From NCBI GenBank assembly GCA_045804965.1, contig JBJMMD010000029.1, forward strand, positions 1-64,000: a stretch of 64,000 bases of DNA, written 5' to 3'. This DNA is from CAVTUU01 sp045804965 (GTDB lineage: Bacteria > Chloroflexota > Chloroflexia > Thermomicrobiales > UBA6265). A model generated the notes under the pieces. It made no database searches and was not told where the DNA came from. It worked only from the letters and a program-made list of their open reading frames with translations. Of the stretch, positions 1-8,903 are shown piece by piece (within the stretch, counting starts at the first letter, position 1; every line of letters begins with the position of its first letter). The position numbers and the translations under genes were made by a program.

Positions 1-1
1 G

Positions 2-142
<141 letters not shown>

Positions 143-189
143 TCGTCTCATTGACGCCGCAGTTATCAGAAACGCAGAGGAGCGAAGGA

Positions 190-510
190 ATGGTCGCACG
201 CAAACCTAGCCAAAGAATCCGGATCCGCCTTAAGGCGTACGACCATAAGATCCTCGACCAGTCGGCAGGAAAAATTGTCGAGACGGCCGAGTCGACGGGA
301 GCGAAGGTTGCGGGGCCAGTACCCCTGCCAACACGGATCGAGAAGTTTTCGGTCATCCGCTCGCCGTTCATCGACAAGGACTCGCAAGAGCAATTCGAGA
401 TCCGGACGCACAAGCGGCTGATCGATGTTTTGGAGCCTAGCGGCACGACGATTCGCGCCCTCATGCGCCTGAATCTGCCCGCCGGCGTCGATATTGAAAT
501 CAAGTTGTAA
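190..510 (+). CDS. rpsJ: 30S ribosomal protein S10
   Basis: S10 sits in the head of the 30S subunit and as NusE also takes part in transcription antitermination. The 106-residue product has the family's SQRIRIRLKAYDHKILDQSA start and the SPFIDKDSQEQFEIRTHKR loop. The ATG at 190 was chosen over an in-frame upstream ATG at 151 because the protein then starts where the family starts, and a purine-rich Shine-Dalgarno sequence (gaggagcgaagga) lies directly before it. First gene of the S10 operon, 47 bases after tuf. Confidence 0.97.
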   Translation: MVARKPSQRIRIRLKAYDHKILDQSAGKIVETAESTGAKVAGPVPLPTRIEKFSVIRSPFIDKDSQEQFEIRTHKRLIDVLEPSGTTIRALMRLNLPAGVDIEIKL

Positions 511-624
511 ACGTAGTCGGAGGGCCGCAAAAAAGGCCCTCCGCCACACAGAAATCTTTTACGCTCTGAATGCGATGGCGGCCACCGAGCTGGCGTCGCT
601 TCCTGGCGAAACAGGGGAGAGCCA

Positions 625-1260
625 ATGATTCAGGGACTGGTCGGGCGAAAGCTTGGGATGACACAGATGTTTGATGATACTGGCGTCGTGCACCCAGTGA
701 CCATCATTGAATGTGGCCCTAATGTGGTGACGCAAGTCAAAACGGCCGATAAGGATGGCTACGAAGCGATCCAGCTTGGATTTGGTCTCGACAAACGTCT
801 CAACAAGCCGGAGCAGGGCCACCGGCGCGGGAGCGGGTTCATGTCCCGCACGCTGCGGGAGCTGAAGGCGGACGACGTCGGCGAGTTCGAAGTTGGACAA
901 GTAATTAAGGCAGATACGTTTGACGTTGGCGAAATTGTCGACGTGACCGGCACGTCGAAGGGACGCGGGTTCCAGGGTGGAGTCAAGCGCCATGGATTCA
1001 AAGGCGGCCCGAAGACGCACGGTCAGTCAGACAGGCATCGTGCTCCCGGTTCGATCGGCTCGAGCGCGACTCCCGGCCGCGTATTCAAGGGTTTGCGCAT
1101 GGCGGGCCACATGGGGCACGAACGGGTGACCGTGCAGAACCTCAAGGTCTTGCGCGTGGATCCGGAGCGGAACCTGTTGTTGATTCAGGGATCTGTCCCT
1201 GGTCCGATCAAGGGAATTGTTCTCGTTCGCCGGGCAGTGAAGGGACAGAACCGGAAGTAA
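625..1260 (+). CDS. rplC: 50S ribosomal protein L3
   Basis: L3 is a primary 23S rRNA binding protein whose long loop reaches the peptidyl transferase centre. The 211-residue product starts MIQGLVGRKLGMTQMFDD, the typical N-terminus, and contains the conserved loop GVKRHGFKGGPKTHGQSDRHR. It ends with the usual VPGPIKGIVLVRRA segment. Length is normal. It follows rpsJ after 114 bases, with a ggggag ribosome binding site before the ATG. Confidence 0.97.
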   Translation: MIQGLVGRKLGMTQMFDDTGVVHPVTIIECGPNVVTQVKTADKDGYEAIQLGFGLDKRLNKPEQGHRRGSGFMSRTLRELKADDVGEFEVGQVIKADTFDVGEIVDVTGTSKGRGFQGGVKRHGFKGGPKTHGQSDRHRAPGSIGSSATPGRVFKGLRMAGHMGHERVTVQNLKVLRVDPERNLLLIQGSVPGPIKGIVLVRRAVKGQNRK

Positions 1261-1320
1261 GCGCGAAGGGCAAGAGCGGCAACGCTCGGACCGAAGGCCT
1301 TACCGACAGGGAGCGCATCA

Positions 1321-2040
1321 ATGCAGATTGACATGTATGACACATCAGGCACGGTTGTCGCCAAACAAGAGCTCGACGAGACGGTTTGGGGCATCGAGCC
1401 GAACATTTCCGTCATGCACCAGGCGTTGCTTCGACAGCAGGCAAATGCCCGACTGGGAACGCATGACACGAAGACCCGAGCCGAAGTTCGCGGAGGCGGC
1501 CGCAAGCCATGGCGACAGAAAGGCACCGGGCGCGCGCGGCAAGGTTCGATCCGATCGCCGCAGTGGGCCGGTGGCGGTGTCGTCTGGGGGCCCCATCCGC
1601 GGAAATACACGCAAGCGCTGCCGAAGCAAATGCGCCGGCTCGCGATTCGGTCAGCACTTTCCGCGAAGGTGCGGGATGACCGGATTACTGTTGTTCAGGG
1701 CCTAGATGAAATCGAGCCGCGAACCAAAGCGATGAAGGCACTGCTCGAGAAGCTCCCGCAGAGCCGGTCGATTTTGATTGTGATTCCGGAGAAGACTGAA
1801 GCGATCGAACGGGCGGCGGGAAATCTGGAGCAAGTGCGGACGTTGCTTGCTTCGTACGCGAATGTTCGCGATCTGCTCAAGTACGAGCGTGTAATCATCA
1901 CGCCGGAGGCGATCGCAAAGATTGAATCGCTGTGGGCGCTCTCCGAGAGGCAGAGAACGCCGAGCGCCTTCAAGCTCGCGCGCCTAGCTGCCCGCGATGG
2001 TGAAGCCACCGCGCCGGTGAAGGAGGCCCAGCGTGCCTGA
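1321..2040 (+). CDS. rplD: 50S ribosomal protein L4
   Basis: L4 lines the nascent-peptide exit tunnel; in E. coli it also represses the S10 operon. The 239-residue product has the tunnel-loop signature KTRAEVRGGGRKPWRQKGTG followed by ARQGSIRSPQWAGGGVVWGP. It carries a C-terminal tail of about 30 residues beyond the usual 205-210. The coding region overlaps rplW by 8 bases, suggesting translational coupling. Confidence 0.97.
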   Translation: MQIDMYDTSGTVVAKQELDETVWGIEPNISVMHQALLRQQANARLGTHDTKTRAEVRGGGRKPWRQKGTGRARQGSIRSPQWAGGGVVWGPHPRKYTQALPKQMRRLAIRSALSAKVRDDRITVVQGLDEIEPRTKAMKALLEKLPQSRSILIVIPEKTEAIERAAGNLEQVRTLLASYANVRDLLKYERVIITPEAIAKIESLWALSERQRTPSAFKLARLAARDGEATAPVKEAQRA

Positions 2041-2344
2041 ATTGCGACTGGAGGACGTTATCGTCCGCCCTTTGATTACCGAGAAGAACACCTGGCTGAT
2101 GGAACGAGGTCAATACTCATTCCGCGTCGCGAGCGTTGCGAACAAGCCTCAAATCAAGGCGGCGGTCGAGCAGACTTTTAACGTCAAGGTGAAGGCGGTC
2201 AATACGCTCAACGTGAAGCCGAAGGCGAAATCGCGAATGGCCAGTCGCCGCGGCGGGCGGATTGCAGGGCACGAACCCGGCTGGAAGAAAGCGATCGTGA
2301 CGCTCATGCCGGGCGAACACATCGATCTTTTCGAGCAGGTCTAA
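2033..2344 (+). CDS. rplW: 50S ribosomal protein L23
   Basis: L23 lies at the tunnel exit and docks trigger factor and SRP. The 103-residue product begins MPELRLEDVIVRPLITEKNT from a GTG start inside the end of rplD. It has the conserved IKAAVEQTFNVKVKAVNTLN segment and a basic loop with GRIAGHEPGWKKAIVTL. Length is normal for the family. Confidence 0.96.
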   Translation: MPELRLEDVIVRPLITEKNTWLMERGQYSFRVASVANKPQIKAAVEQTFNVKVKAVNTLNVKPKAKSRMASRRGGRIAGHEPGWKKAIVTLMPGEHIDLFEQV

Positions 2345-2366
2345 CGGCGAGGAGAGGAGGAACGTA

Positions 2367-3206
2367 ATGGCAATTCGCAAATACAAACCGACCTCGCCGG
2401 GCCGTCGCTCGATGAGCGTGAGCACGTTCGAAGAGATCACGAAGAAGAAGCCGGAAAAGAGCTTGACCGAGCCGCTGAAGAAAACTGCCGGCCGCAACAA
2501 CCGTGGTCGAATTACTGTGCGGCATCGCGGTGGTGGGGCGAAACGCTTTTATCGAATTATTGATTTCAAGCGCAACAAGACTGGCGTGCCGGCTCGTGTT
2601 GCCGCAATTGAATATGATCCAAATCGTTCGGCGCGCATCGCACTGCTCTTTTACGTCGACGGCGAGAAGCGATATATGCTCGCTCCGCTCGGCCTAAAGG
2701 TCGGCGACACCGTCGTCGCGGGAACTGGTTCGCCGATTCGGGTCGGAAACGCGCTGCCGTTGCGGGATATTCCCACCGGCACCCAAATCCATAATATCGA
2801 ACTGCGGCGTGGCGGTGGCGGACAACTCGTCCGCTCGGCTGGCACGGCGGCGCAACTCATGGCGAAGTCTGAGGATTACGCGCAGGTCCGAATGCCATCC
2901 GGCGAGGTTCGTCGCATCCATTTGGATTGCATGGCGACGCTCGGTCAGGTCGGCAATGTCGACCACGAGAACGTCGTAATCGGGAAGGCCGGTCGATCCC
3001 GGCATATGGGGCGTCGGCCGACTGTGCGCGGCTCGGCCATGAACCCGCGTGACCATCCGCACGGCGGTGGTGAAGGCAAGGCGCCAATTGGCGGCCAGCC
3101 GAAGACGAAGTGGGGCAAACCCGCAACCAAGCGGACTCGCAATAGCAAGCGAACCGATTCGATGATTGTTCGGCGGCGACCCGCGAACCGTGGGCGGAGC
3201 CGATAG
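2367..3206 (+). CDS. rplB: 50S ribosomal protein L2
   Basis: L2 is needed for subunit association and peptidyl transferase activity. The 279-residue product starts MAIRKYKPTSPGRRSMSV and ends with the conserved basic core around GSAMNPRDHPHGGGEGKAPIG and a KTKWGKPATKRTRNSKRTD tail. The universally conserved histidine in the HPHGGGEG motif is present. The gene follows rplW by 22 bases with a gaggagagg ribosome binding site. Confidence 0.97.
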   Translation: MAIRKYKPTSPGRRSMSVSTFEEITKKKPEKSLTEPLKKTAGRNNRGRITVRHRGGGAKRFYRIIDFKRNKTGVPARVAAIEYDPNRSARIALLFYVDGEKRYMLAPLGLKVGDTVVAGTGSPIRVGNALPLRDIPTGTQIHNIELRRGGGGQLVRSAGTAAQLMAKSEDYAQVRMPSGEVRRIHLDCMATLGQVGNVDHENVVIGKAGRSRHMGRRPTVRGSAMNPRDHPHGGGEGKAPIGGQPKTKWGKPATKRTRNSKRTDSMIVRRRPANRGRSR

Positions 3207-3301
3207 GGGCGTTCGGGAGCCAGTGGCAGAGTGCCGTCAGTAGCATGTAGTTGATCGACTGAACACGCTGATGGCGGGCAACGGAGAGCGCGGAGGAAAC
3301 T

Positions 3302-3583
3302 GTGGCGAGATCGTCAAAAAAGGGGCCGTATATCGACCCCAAGTTGGAAACGAAGATTGATAACCTGAACCGCTCGAACGAGCGCCGTGTGGTCCGGACT
3401 TGGGCGCGCGCTTGCACGATCTTTCCGGGGATGGTTGGTCATACGATTGCCGTCCACAACGGCCGGCAGCACGTGCCAGTCTTCGTTAGTGAGCAAATGG
3501 TAGGTCACAAGCTTGGCGAGTTCGCGCCGACCCGCACGTTCCGCGGCCACGGCAAAGACGCCGACCGACGGTCACGACGGTAA
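3302..3583 (+). CDS. rpsS: 30S ribosomal protein S19
   Basis: S19 forms the head of the 30S subunit with S13 near the A-site finger. The 93-residue product begins MARSSKKGPYID and has the family segment GHTIAVHNGRQHVPVFVSEQMVGHKLGEFAPTRTF. The GTG start is supported by gcggagg seven bases upstream. It lies 95 bases after rplB, the longest gap in this part of the S10 operon. Confidence 0.97.
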   Translation: MARSSKKGPYIDPKLETKIDNLNRSNERRVVRTWARACTIFPGMVGHTIAVHNGRQHVPVFVSEQMVGHKLGEFAPTRTFRGHGKDADRRSRR

Positions 3584-3630
3584 TGGGCCAAGCGCCGGCC
3601 AACGGTCGCCGCTGAGGAGGATGGGATTCG

Positions 3631-3972
3631 ATGGAAGTAAAGGCGAGTCTGGCTCGGGTCCGCATCTCGCCGCGAAAAGCGCGGCTGGTGGTCGATGCGG
3701 TTCGCGGCAAGCGCGTGCTCGAAGCGCAGACGATGTTGAGGTTCATGCCTCAGAAAACCGCGGTCGAGCTCGAGCGATTGATGAAGTCGGTCGCGGCGAA
3801 TGCAGAGAACAATTACGACCTTGATCCTGAGGATCTTTGGATCAAGGCAATTTGGGCCGATGACGGCCCGACGTTAAAGCGGTTTAAGCCGAAGGCGCGC
3901 GGCCGGGTTGGCAGAATCAACCGGAGGTCGTGCAGCATCACAGTCATCGCCGAAGACAGAGGAGGTCGATAG
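3631..3972 (+). CDS. rplV: 50S ribosomal protein L22
   Basis: L22 contributes a beta-hairpin to the nascent-chain tunnel and is a site of macrolide resistance changes in many bacteria. The 113-residue product opens MEVKASLARVRISPRKARLV and contains GKRVLEAQTMLRFMPQKTA and the hairpin GPTLKRFKPKARGRVGRINR. The stop codon directly abuts the rpsC start at 3973, so the two are probably translationally coupled. Confidence 0.97.
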   Translation: MEVKASLARVRISPRKARLVVDAVRGKRVLEAQTMLRFMPQKTAVELERLMKSVAANAENNYDLDPEDLWIKAIWADDGPTLKRFKPKARGRVGRINRRSCSITVIAEDRGGR

Positions 3973-4656
3973 ATGGGACGTAAGGTCAATCCAGTCGGCT
4001 TCCGATTGGGTATCGTTAGCGACTGGGAGTCCAAGTGGTACGCTGAACGCGATTATACGGAGAAGCTCCACGAGGACATCCGCATTCGCAAGCTGATCAT
4101 GAAGGAGTTAACTCGCGCCGGGATTTCGCGGATCGAACTCGAGCGCTATGCCAACAAAGTCGATGTCACATTGCACACGTCGAAGCCCGGCATTGTGATT
4201 GGCAAGCAGGGCGCAAATGTCGAGCGCCTGCGCCAGATGCTCGAAAACGATATCAAGAAGAAGGTTCACCTCAAGATTGAAGAGATCAAGGTGCCTGAGG
4301 TCGACGCTCGTTTGATTGCTGAAAGCATCGCCGAGCAGATCGCGAGACGCGTCTCATACCGCCGGGCAATGAAACACGCGGTGCAGACTGCGATGCGTCG
4401 AGGGGCCAAGGGCGTCAAGATTCGGCTGTCGGGTCGCCTCGGCGGTGCCGAGATGAGCCGGTCGGTCGTCGAAATGGACGGTCGCGTACCACTGCAAACG
4501 ATCCGTGCAAACATCGATTTTGGTGTCGTGCACGCGCATACGACCTATGGTCGGATCGGCGTCAAAGTCTGGGTCTACTCAGGCGATGTGATTCCCGAGC
4601 GGCCGGTTACAGAGGCGAGCCTGACCGCCGACTTGGCGGCGGTGTCGGGGAGCTAG
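3973..4656 (+). CDS. rpsC: 30S ribosomal protein S3
   Basis: S3 forms part of the mRNA entry tunnel and helicase site on the 30S subunit. The 227-residue product starts MGRKVNPVGFRLGI, has the KH-domain GXXG segment PGIVIGKQGANVERLR, and the C-terminal domain with GRLGGAEMSRSVVEMDGRVP. It is typical in length and directly abuts rplV. Confidence 0.97.
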   Translation: MGRKVNPVGFRLGIVSDWESKWYAERDYTEKLHEDIRIRKLIMKELTRAGISRIELERYANKVDVTLHTSKPGIVIGKQGANVERLRQMLENDIKKKVHLKIEEIKVPEVDARLIAESIAEQIARRVSYRRAMKHAVQTAMRRGAKGVKIRLSGRLGGAEMSRSVVEMDGRVPLQTIRANIDFGVVHAHTTYGRIGVKVWVYSGDVIPERPVTEASLTADLAAVSGS

Positions 4657-4701
4657 TTCAGGTCCATTGGACTTGGCGAGAGGGGCGAGGAGCGTACCAA
4701 G

Positions 4702-5148
4702 ATGTTGATGCCGAAGCGGACGAAATACCGCAAGATGATGCGGGGCCGCATGAAGGGGAAAGCGCAGCGGGGGTCAACTATCGCGTTCGGCGATTTTGGC
4801 TTGCAAGCGCTTGAACCAGCATGGATCACGAGCCGCCAGATCGAAGCCGCCCGCCGAGCGATCACGAACTATCTCAAGCGTGGTGGAAAGGTTTGGATTC
4901 GGATTTTTCCGGATAAACCCGTGACTCAGAAGCCAGCAGAAACGCGCATGGGTTCAGGCAAAGGCAATCCGGAATACTGGGTTGCCGTCGTCAAGCCTGG
5001 CCGGTTGCTGTTCGAAGTTGGAGGCGTGTCGGAGGACAGCGCGGTTGAGGCACTGAAGCGAGCCGCGATGAAGATGCCAATTAAGTGCCGAGTGCTAGTT
5101 CGCCAGACGCCAGGGACTCCAGAAACGGGCGAGGAGGATGCGGCATGA
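4702..5148 (+). CDS. rplP: 50S ribosomal protein L16
   Basis: L16 organises the A-site region of the large subunit. The 148-residue product starts MLMPKRTKYRKMMRGRMKGKA and includes the conserved RIFPDKPVTQKPAETRMGSG and GNPEYWVAVVKPGR segments. The C-terminus carries a short acidic tail. The start fits the family (M-L-x-PKRTK), although an ATG two codons later is also possible. The stop overlaps the rpmC start (ATGA). Confidence 0.97.
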   Translation: MLMPKRTKYRKMMRGRMKGKAQRGSTIAFGDFGLQALEPAWITSRQIEAARRAITNYLKRGGKVWIRIFPDKPVTQKPAETRMGSGKGNPEYWVAVVKPGRLLFEVGGVSEDSAVEALKRAAMKMPIKCRVLVRQTPGTPETGEEDAA

Positions 5149-5372
5149 AGCCGGCAGATATTCGCGCCATGACCAACGCGCAGATGGATCAGCAGTTGAC
5201 TGATCTCCACACCGAATGGCGCAACCTCCGGTTCCAAGAGGCGGTCGGCAAACTGACCGATACCGCACGGACTCGCAAGATCCGCAAGGATATCGCTCGT
5301 ATTCATACGATTCGGACAGAGCGCGAAATTGACGCCGCGGCCCGCGAGGCGATCGCCGCCAGCGAGCGATAA
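5145..5372 (+). CDS. rpmC: 50S ribosomal protein L29
   Basis: L29 sits next to L23 near the tunnel exit. The 75-residue product starts MKPADIRAMTNAQMDQQL and has the two-helix pattern LHTEWRNLRFQEAVGKL-TDTARTRKIRKDIARI. The ATG at 5145 overlaps the rplP stop by four bases and has gaggaggatg upstream. The longer in-frame extension to 5085 only reads rplP out of frame and was rejected. Confidence 0.95.
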   Translation: MKPADIRAMTNAQMDQQLTDLHTEWRNLRFQEAVGKLTDTARTRKIRKDIARIHTIRTEREIDAAAREAIAASER

Positions 5373-5393
5373 CGGTGGACGAAGAGGACAAAC

Positions 5394-5711
5394 ATGACAG
5401 ACGCGCCAACACCAACAACGACGGACGCAGCCAGCAACAGCCCGGCCTTGCGCAGACAACCTGCACGGGTCCAAAAGGTCGGCAAGGTCGTCAGCGACAA
5501 AATGGACAAGACGGTGGTGGTCACGGTCGACTATGTGCGACGGCACCCCCTTTATCACAAACGTATCACGCGGACGAGCAAATTCATGGCGCACGACGAG
5601 CGCAATGAGTGCAAGCCGGGTGATTTGGTTCGAATCGAAGAAACGCGACCGCTGTCAAAGCACAAGCGGTGGATTGTCCGCGAGATCATCGAGCGAGGCG
5701 TCCAGCTCTGA
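5394..5711 (+). CDS. rpsQ: 30S ribosomal protein S17
   Basis: S17 is a primary 16S rRNA binding OB-fold protein. The 105-residue product has the family core GKVVSDKMDKTVVVTVDYV and HPLYHKRITRTSKFMAHDE. About 25 residues rich in Thr, Pro and Ala precede the core, longer than usual (the family is normally 80-90 residues). A gaggac site precedes the ATG. No better internal start was evident. Confidence 0.95.
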   Translation: MTDAPTPTTTDAASNSPALRRQPARVQKVGKVVSDKMDKTVVVTVDYVRRHPLYHKRITRTSKFMAHDERNECKPGDLVRIEETRPLSKHKRWIVREIIERGVQL

Positions 5712-5753
5712 TTGTCGTCGCGATTCATGTTTGGGCAGGCAGAGGGTAGAGCG

Positions 5754-6122
5754 GTGATTCAGCAACAAACGCGACTGAAGGTTGCCGATAACAGCGGGGC
5801 ACGCGAAATCATGTGCATCCGCGTACTCGGCGGCTCGGCGCGCAAGTATGGCGGCGTCGGTGACGTAATCATCGCCGCAGTCAAGCAAGCGCAACCGAAC
5901 GCCGGAGTAAAGAAGGGCGAAGTTGTGCGAGCGGTCATCGTGCGCACAGCCCAAGAGTATGGGCGTTCGGACGGCAGCCATATCAAGTTTGATGACAACG
6001 CGGCGGTTCTGATCACACCGCAGGGCAACCCACGCGGAACGCGCATTTTTGGACCGGTGGGTCGTGAGCTACGCGAGCGCCAATACATGCGCATCGTTTC
6101 GCTCGCGCCCGAGGTGCTATAG
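5754..6122 (+). CDS. rplN: 50S ribosomal protein L14
   Basis: L14 forms intersubunit bridges and the docking site of silencing factor RsfS. The GTG at 5754 gives MIQQQTRLKVADNSGAREI, the standard N-terminus, and a 122-residue product of exactly family length. The frame is open back to 5712, but that extension has no counterpart in the family. Conserved internal segments include GDVIIAAVKQAQPN and FGPVGRELRERQYMRIVSLAPEV. Confidence 0.96.
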   Translation: MIQQQTRLKVADNSGAREIMCIRVLGGSARKYGGVGDVIIAAVKQAQPNAGVKKGEVVRAVIVRTAQEYGRSDGSHIKFDDNAAVLITPQGNPRGTRIFGPVGRELRERQYMRIVSLAPEVL

Positions 6123-6162
6123 CCAGCGGGCGCCGCGGGCAAGAGAGGAAGGCGTACGCGCC

Positions 6163-6489
6163 ATGCGGAAGATTCGAAGCGGCGATAACGTCGTCGTCAT
6201 CAGCGGGAAGAACAAGGGGCAAACCGGCAGGGTCCGGTTGAACCTGATTGAAGAAGATCGCGTGGTCATCGAAGGCGTCAATATCGTTATCAAGCACATC
6301 AAGCGCGGTCGCGCGCGCCAAGCGGGACGGGTCGAGGTGGAAGCGCCTCTCAATGTGTCCAAAGTGATGCTCATTTGTCCGAATTGCAAGCAGCGAACCC
6401 GAGTCGGGATTCGCGGAGACAGCAACGGCAAGAACGAGCGCTTTTGTAAAAAGTGCGAGCAGTCGATTCCGCGGCCCGACGTCGATTAA
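6163..6489 (+). CDS. rplX: 50S ribosomal protein L24
   Basis: L24 starts assembly of the large subunit. From the ATG at 6163 the 108-residue product begins MRKIRSGDNVVVISGKNKGQ, with the KOW motif, and ends in a Cys4 knuckle (CPNC ... CKKC), presumably a zinc site as in many bacterial L24 proteins. The frame is open further upstream over the end of rplN, but family length and the purine-rich aagagaggaagg before 6163 support this start. Confidence 0.96.
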   Translation: MRKIRSGDNVVVISGKNKGQTGRVRLNLIEEDRVVIEGVNIVIKHIKRGRARQAGRVEVEAPLNVSKVMLICPNCKQRTRVGIRGDSNGKNERFCKKCEQSIPRPDVD

Positions 6490-6601
6490 AGGCCGGAGTA
6501 GTCGTTCGTTAATTGATGGGTGACCTGAGCGCTTGCGGACAGCGGACCAGGTGGGAAACACCCCGGATGGCAAGTTTCATCAAGAGCGGGAGTGAACCGC
6601 A

Positions 6602-7150
6602 ATGGCACGAGTATTCGATCAATACAAGAACGACGTCATCCCCGCGATGATGACCGAGTTCAATTACAAGAACGTGATGCAGGTTCCGAAGCTCGAGAAG
6701 ATCGTGGTCAATATCGGGCTTGGGGAGGCAGTTCAAAACGCAAAGGCGATCGACGCCGCGGTCGCCGACTTGTCGGCGATTACCGGCCAACGACCAGTGG
6801 TGACGCGGGCGAAAAAGTCGGTTGCGGCGTTCAAGCTGCGCGCGGGAATGCCCATCGGCGCGATGGTCACGCTGCGCGGGCCACGGATGTATGAGTTTCT
6901 CGACCGGCTGACATCAGTCACGATGCCGCGAATTCGCGACTTCCGCGGTGTTTCGCCTAACTCGTTCGATGGTCGTGGCAATTACACACTCGGTCTACGG
7001 GAACAGATCGTTTTCCCCGAGATCGATTACGACAAAGTTGACAAATCTCGTGGTCTCGAAATGAGCTTCGTGACCACGGCAAAGAACGATGAAGAGGGAC
7101 GAAGGTTGCTGGCATTGCTCGGCGTGCCCTTCGCAAGAACCGAAACGTAG
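6602..7150 (+). CDS. rplE: 50S ribosomal protein L5
   Basis: L5 binds 5S rRNA and contacts P-site tRNA. The 182-residue product contains VPKLEKIVVNIGLGEA, the TGQRPVVTRAKKSVAAFKLR segment and NYTLGLREQIVFPEIDYDKV, all diagnostic. It follows rplX after 112 bases, the longest gap in the spc part of the cluster, and precedes rpsN by 16 bases. Confidence 0.97.
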   Translation: MARVFDQYKNDVIPAMMTEFNYKNVMQVPKLEKIVVNIGLGEAVQNAKAIDAAVADLSAITGQRPVVTRAKKSVAAFKLRAGMPIGAMVTLRGPRMYEFLDRLTSVTMPRIRDFRGVSPNSFDGRGNYTLGLREQIVFPEIDYDKVDKSRGLEMSFVTTAKNDEEGRRLLALLGVPFARTET

Positions 7151-7166
7151 GGAGATCAAAGAACCG

Positions 7167-7353
7167 ATGGCGAAGAAGTCTTGGATCGTCAGGGCGCAGC
7201 AGCCGCCGAAATTTCAAACCCGCGCGGTCAACCGCTGCAAACTATGTGGCCGAAGCCGGGCGTATATGCGCAAATTCGGTCTCTGCCGGATCTGCTTCCG
7301 GGAGCACGCGTCCAACGGTCGCTTGCCGGGTGTGACGAAGTCGAGCTGGTAGA
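7167..7353 (+). CDS. rpsN: 30S ribosomal protein S14, zinc-binding (type Z)
   Basis: S14 is essential for 30S head assembly. The 61-residue product MAKKSWIVRAQQPPKFQTRA... is the short zinc-binding form, with CKLCGR and CRICF supplying four cysteines, and ends GVTKSSW. The ATG at 7167 follows gggagatcaaaga. The stop codon ends at 7352 or 7353 by hand count. The longer open frame to 7089 overlaps rplE and was rejected. Confidence 0.96.
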
Positions 7354-7392
7354 CCGATCGTAGAAATTACTCAGGCTACGGAGACATAACGC

Positions 7393-7791
7393 ATGAGTGT
7401 GAACGACCCGATCAGCGACATGCTGACGCGGATCCGGAACGCGGGGATGGCACGAAAACCAACCACGACGATGCCTTCGACGAAGGTGCTGGTGGCCATC
7501 GCCAAGATTCTGAAGGCTGAAGGCTATATCGCCGATTTCGAAGTGATTGAAAAGCGCCCGCAAGACGTGCTGAGCGTTACGCTTCGCTATGGCGCTGACA
7601 AACGACACTCGATCCGCGAAATTCGCCGGGTGAGCAAACCGGGCCTGCGCGTCTATGCAGGCAAGGAAGCAATCCCTCGAGTGAAAAGCGGTCTCGGTAT
7701 CGCGATCGTGAGCACGCCGCAAGGGGTGCTGACCGGTTACGAAGCGCGGCGGCGCGGCATTGGCGGCGAGGTGCTCTGCACTGTCTTCTAA
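7393..7791 (+). CDS. rpsH: 30S ribosomal protein S8
   Basis: S8 binds the central domain of 16S rRNA and in E. coli regulates the spc operon. The 132-residue product starts MSVNDPISDMLTRIRNAGMA and ends with GLGIAIVSTPQGVLTGYEARRRGIGGEVLCTVF, matching the family from end to end. It lies 40 bases after rpsN. Confidence 0.97.
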   Translation: MSVNDPISDMLTRIRNAGMARKPTTTMPSTKVLVAIAKILKAEGYIADFEVIEKRPQDVLSVTLRYGADKRHSIREIRRVSKPGLRVYAGKEAIPRVKSGLGIAIVSTPQGVLTGYEARRRGIGGEVLCTVF

Positions 7792-7826
7792 CCGAAGACG
7801 CGGGCCGCTGGCGGAAGGAACGGAAG

Positions 7827-8372
7827 ATGTCTCGAATTGGACGCAAACCGATCACGGTCCCGGCAGGAGTCGAAGTCGAGATTGGCGAGCGAAACGTCGT
7901 TCAGGTGAAGGGTCCGAAGGGACAGCTGGCGCAGCAGTTCAGCGGTAGTCTCACATTGACGCAGGATAATGGCACGATCACGGTTGAACGGCCTGACGAC
8001 GAGCGAGAACATCGAGCTTTGCACGGGCTCACACGTTCGTTGCTGAATAATATGGTTGTCGGCGTGACTGAGGGTTTCAAGAAGAACCTTGAAATCCAAG
8101 GCGTCGGCTACCGCGCCGCGATCGATGGTCAAACTCTGGTCCTCAATGTTGGCTACTCGCATTCCGTGCGGATGACGCCGCCGGAGGGCGTGATGTTTGC
8201 CCTTGACGGCCCGACCAAGGTCATCGTGAGCGGGACGGACAAGCAGCAAGTTGGCGAAGAAGCGGCCCGCATCCGCCGGGTACGGCCTCCCGAGCCGTAC
8301 AAAGGCAAGGGAATTCGTTACGAGGGCGAGTATGTTCGGCGCAAGGCTGGCAAGACTGGCAAGGCGAAATAA
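7827..8372 (+). CDS. rplF: 50S ribosomal protein L6
   Basis: L6 lies near the factor-binding centre. The 181-residue product begins MSRIGRKPITVPAGVEVEI and has the diagnostic C-terminal segment GTDKQQVGEEAARIRRVRPPEPYKGKGIRYEGEYVRRKAGKTGK. A gcggaaggaacgga ribosome binding region precedes the ATG, 35 bases after rpsH. Confidence 0.97.
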   Translation: MSRIGRKPITVPAGVEVEIGERNVVQVKGPKGQLAQQFSGSLTLTQDNGTITVERPDDEREHRALHGLTRSLLNNMVVGVTEGFKKNLEIQGVGYRAAIDGQTLVLNVGYSHSVRMTPPEGVMFALDGPTKVIVSGTDKQQVGEEAARIRRVRPPEPYKGKGIRYEGEYVRRKAGKTGKAK

Positions 8373-8471
8373 CAGCATGGCGGGTAGCAGGGGCGCCGTC
8401 CTCACCGTTGCGAGAATCGATCCTTTAGGCGGCCTGCAATCCAGCACCTGGCACGATTGGAGCGTTGAACA

Positions 8472-8846
8472 ATGCGCGTGAAATTTAGAAGAAGGCTCAC
8501 TCCCCGGCAGCGGCGCCACGTACGTGTGCGGGCGAAGGTGAAGGGAACGGCGGCAAGGCCGCGGTTGAACGTATTCCGGTCCTCAGCACACATGTACGCT
8601 CAGCTTATTGACGACGTACAAGGGCATACCTTAGCTGCGGCGAGCGACCTCGAAGAGGATGTCAGGAACCGATTGGGCGAGGGCGCGGCTAAAACTGACC
8701 GCGCCAAAACCGTCGGGACTGTTATTGCAGAGCGCGCCAAAGCCGCGGGCATCAACGCCGTGGTGTTCGATCGTGGCGGTTTTCTTTACCACGGCCGAGT
8801 GCGGGCGGTAGCCGAGGGTGCGCGAGAAGCAGGCTTGGAGTTTTAG
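8472..8846 (+). CDS. rplR: 50S ribosomal protein L18
   Basis: L18 binds 5S rRNA together with L5. The 124-residue product contains GTAARPRLNVFRSSAHMYAQLIDD, and the C-terminal segment NAVVFDRGGFLYHGRVRAVAEGAREAGLEF is diagnostic. The gene begins 99 bases after rplF. No separate promoter was convincing in that gap. Confidence 0.97.
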   Translation: MRVKFRRRLTPRQRRHVRVRAKVKGTAARPRLNVFRSSAHMYAQLIDDVQGHTLAAASDLEEDVRNRLGEGAAKTDRAKTVGTVIAERAKAAGINAVVFDRGGFLYHGRVRAVAEGAREAGLEF

Positions 8847-8903
8847 CCAATCACCGGGCATCTGGCGCTGGCGCCGGGGCACGACGCAGTCACGGAGTTA
8901 CGG

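Noticed and set aside
2857..3417. 186-codon minus-strand open frame over rplB and rpsS
   Set aside because: It overlaps two certain ribosomal protein genes, has no recognisable domain and has the look of an antisense shadow of high-G+C coding DNA.
6013..6573. 186-codon minus-strand open frame over rplN and rplX
   Set aside because: Antisense to certain genes, with no family match or plausible ribosome binding site.
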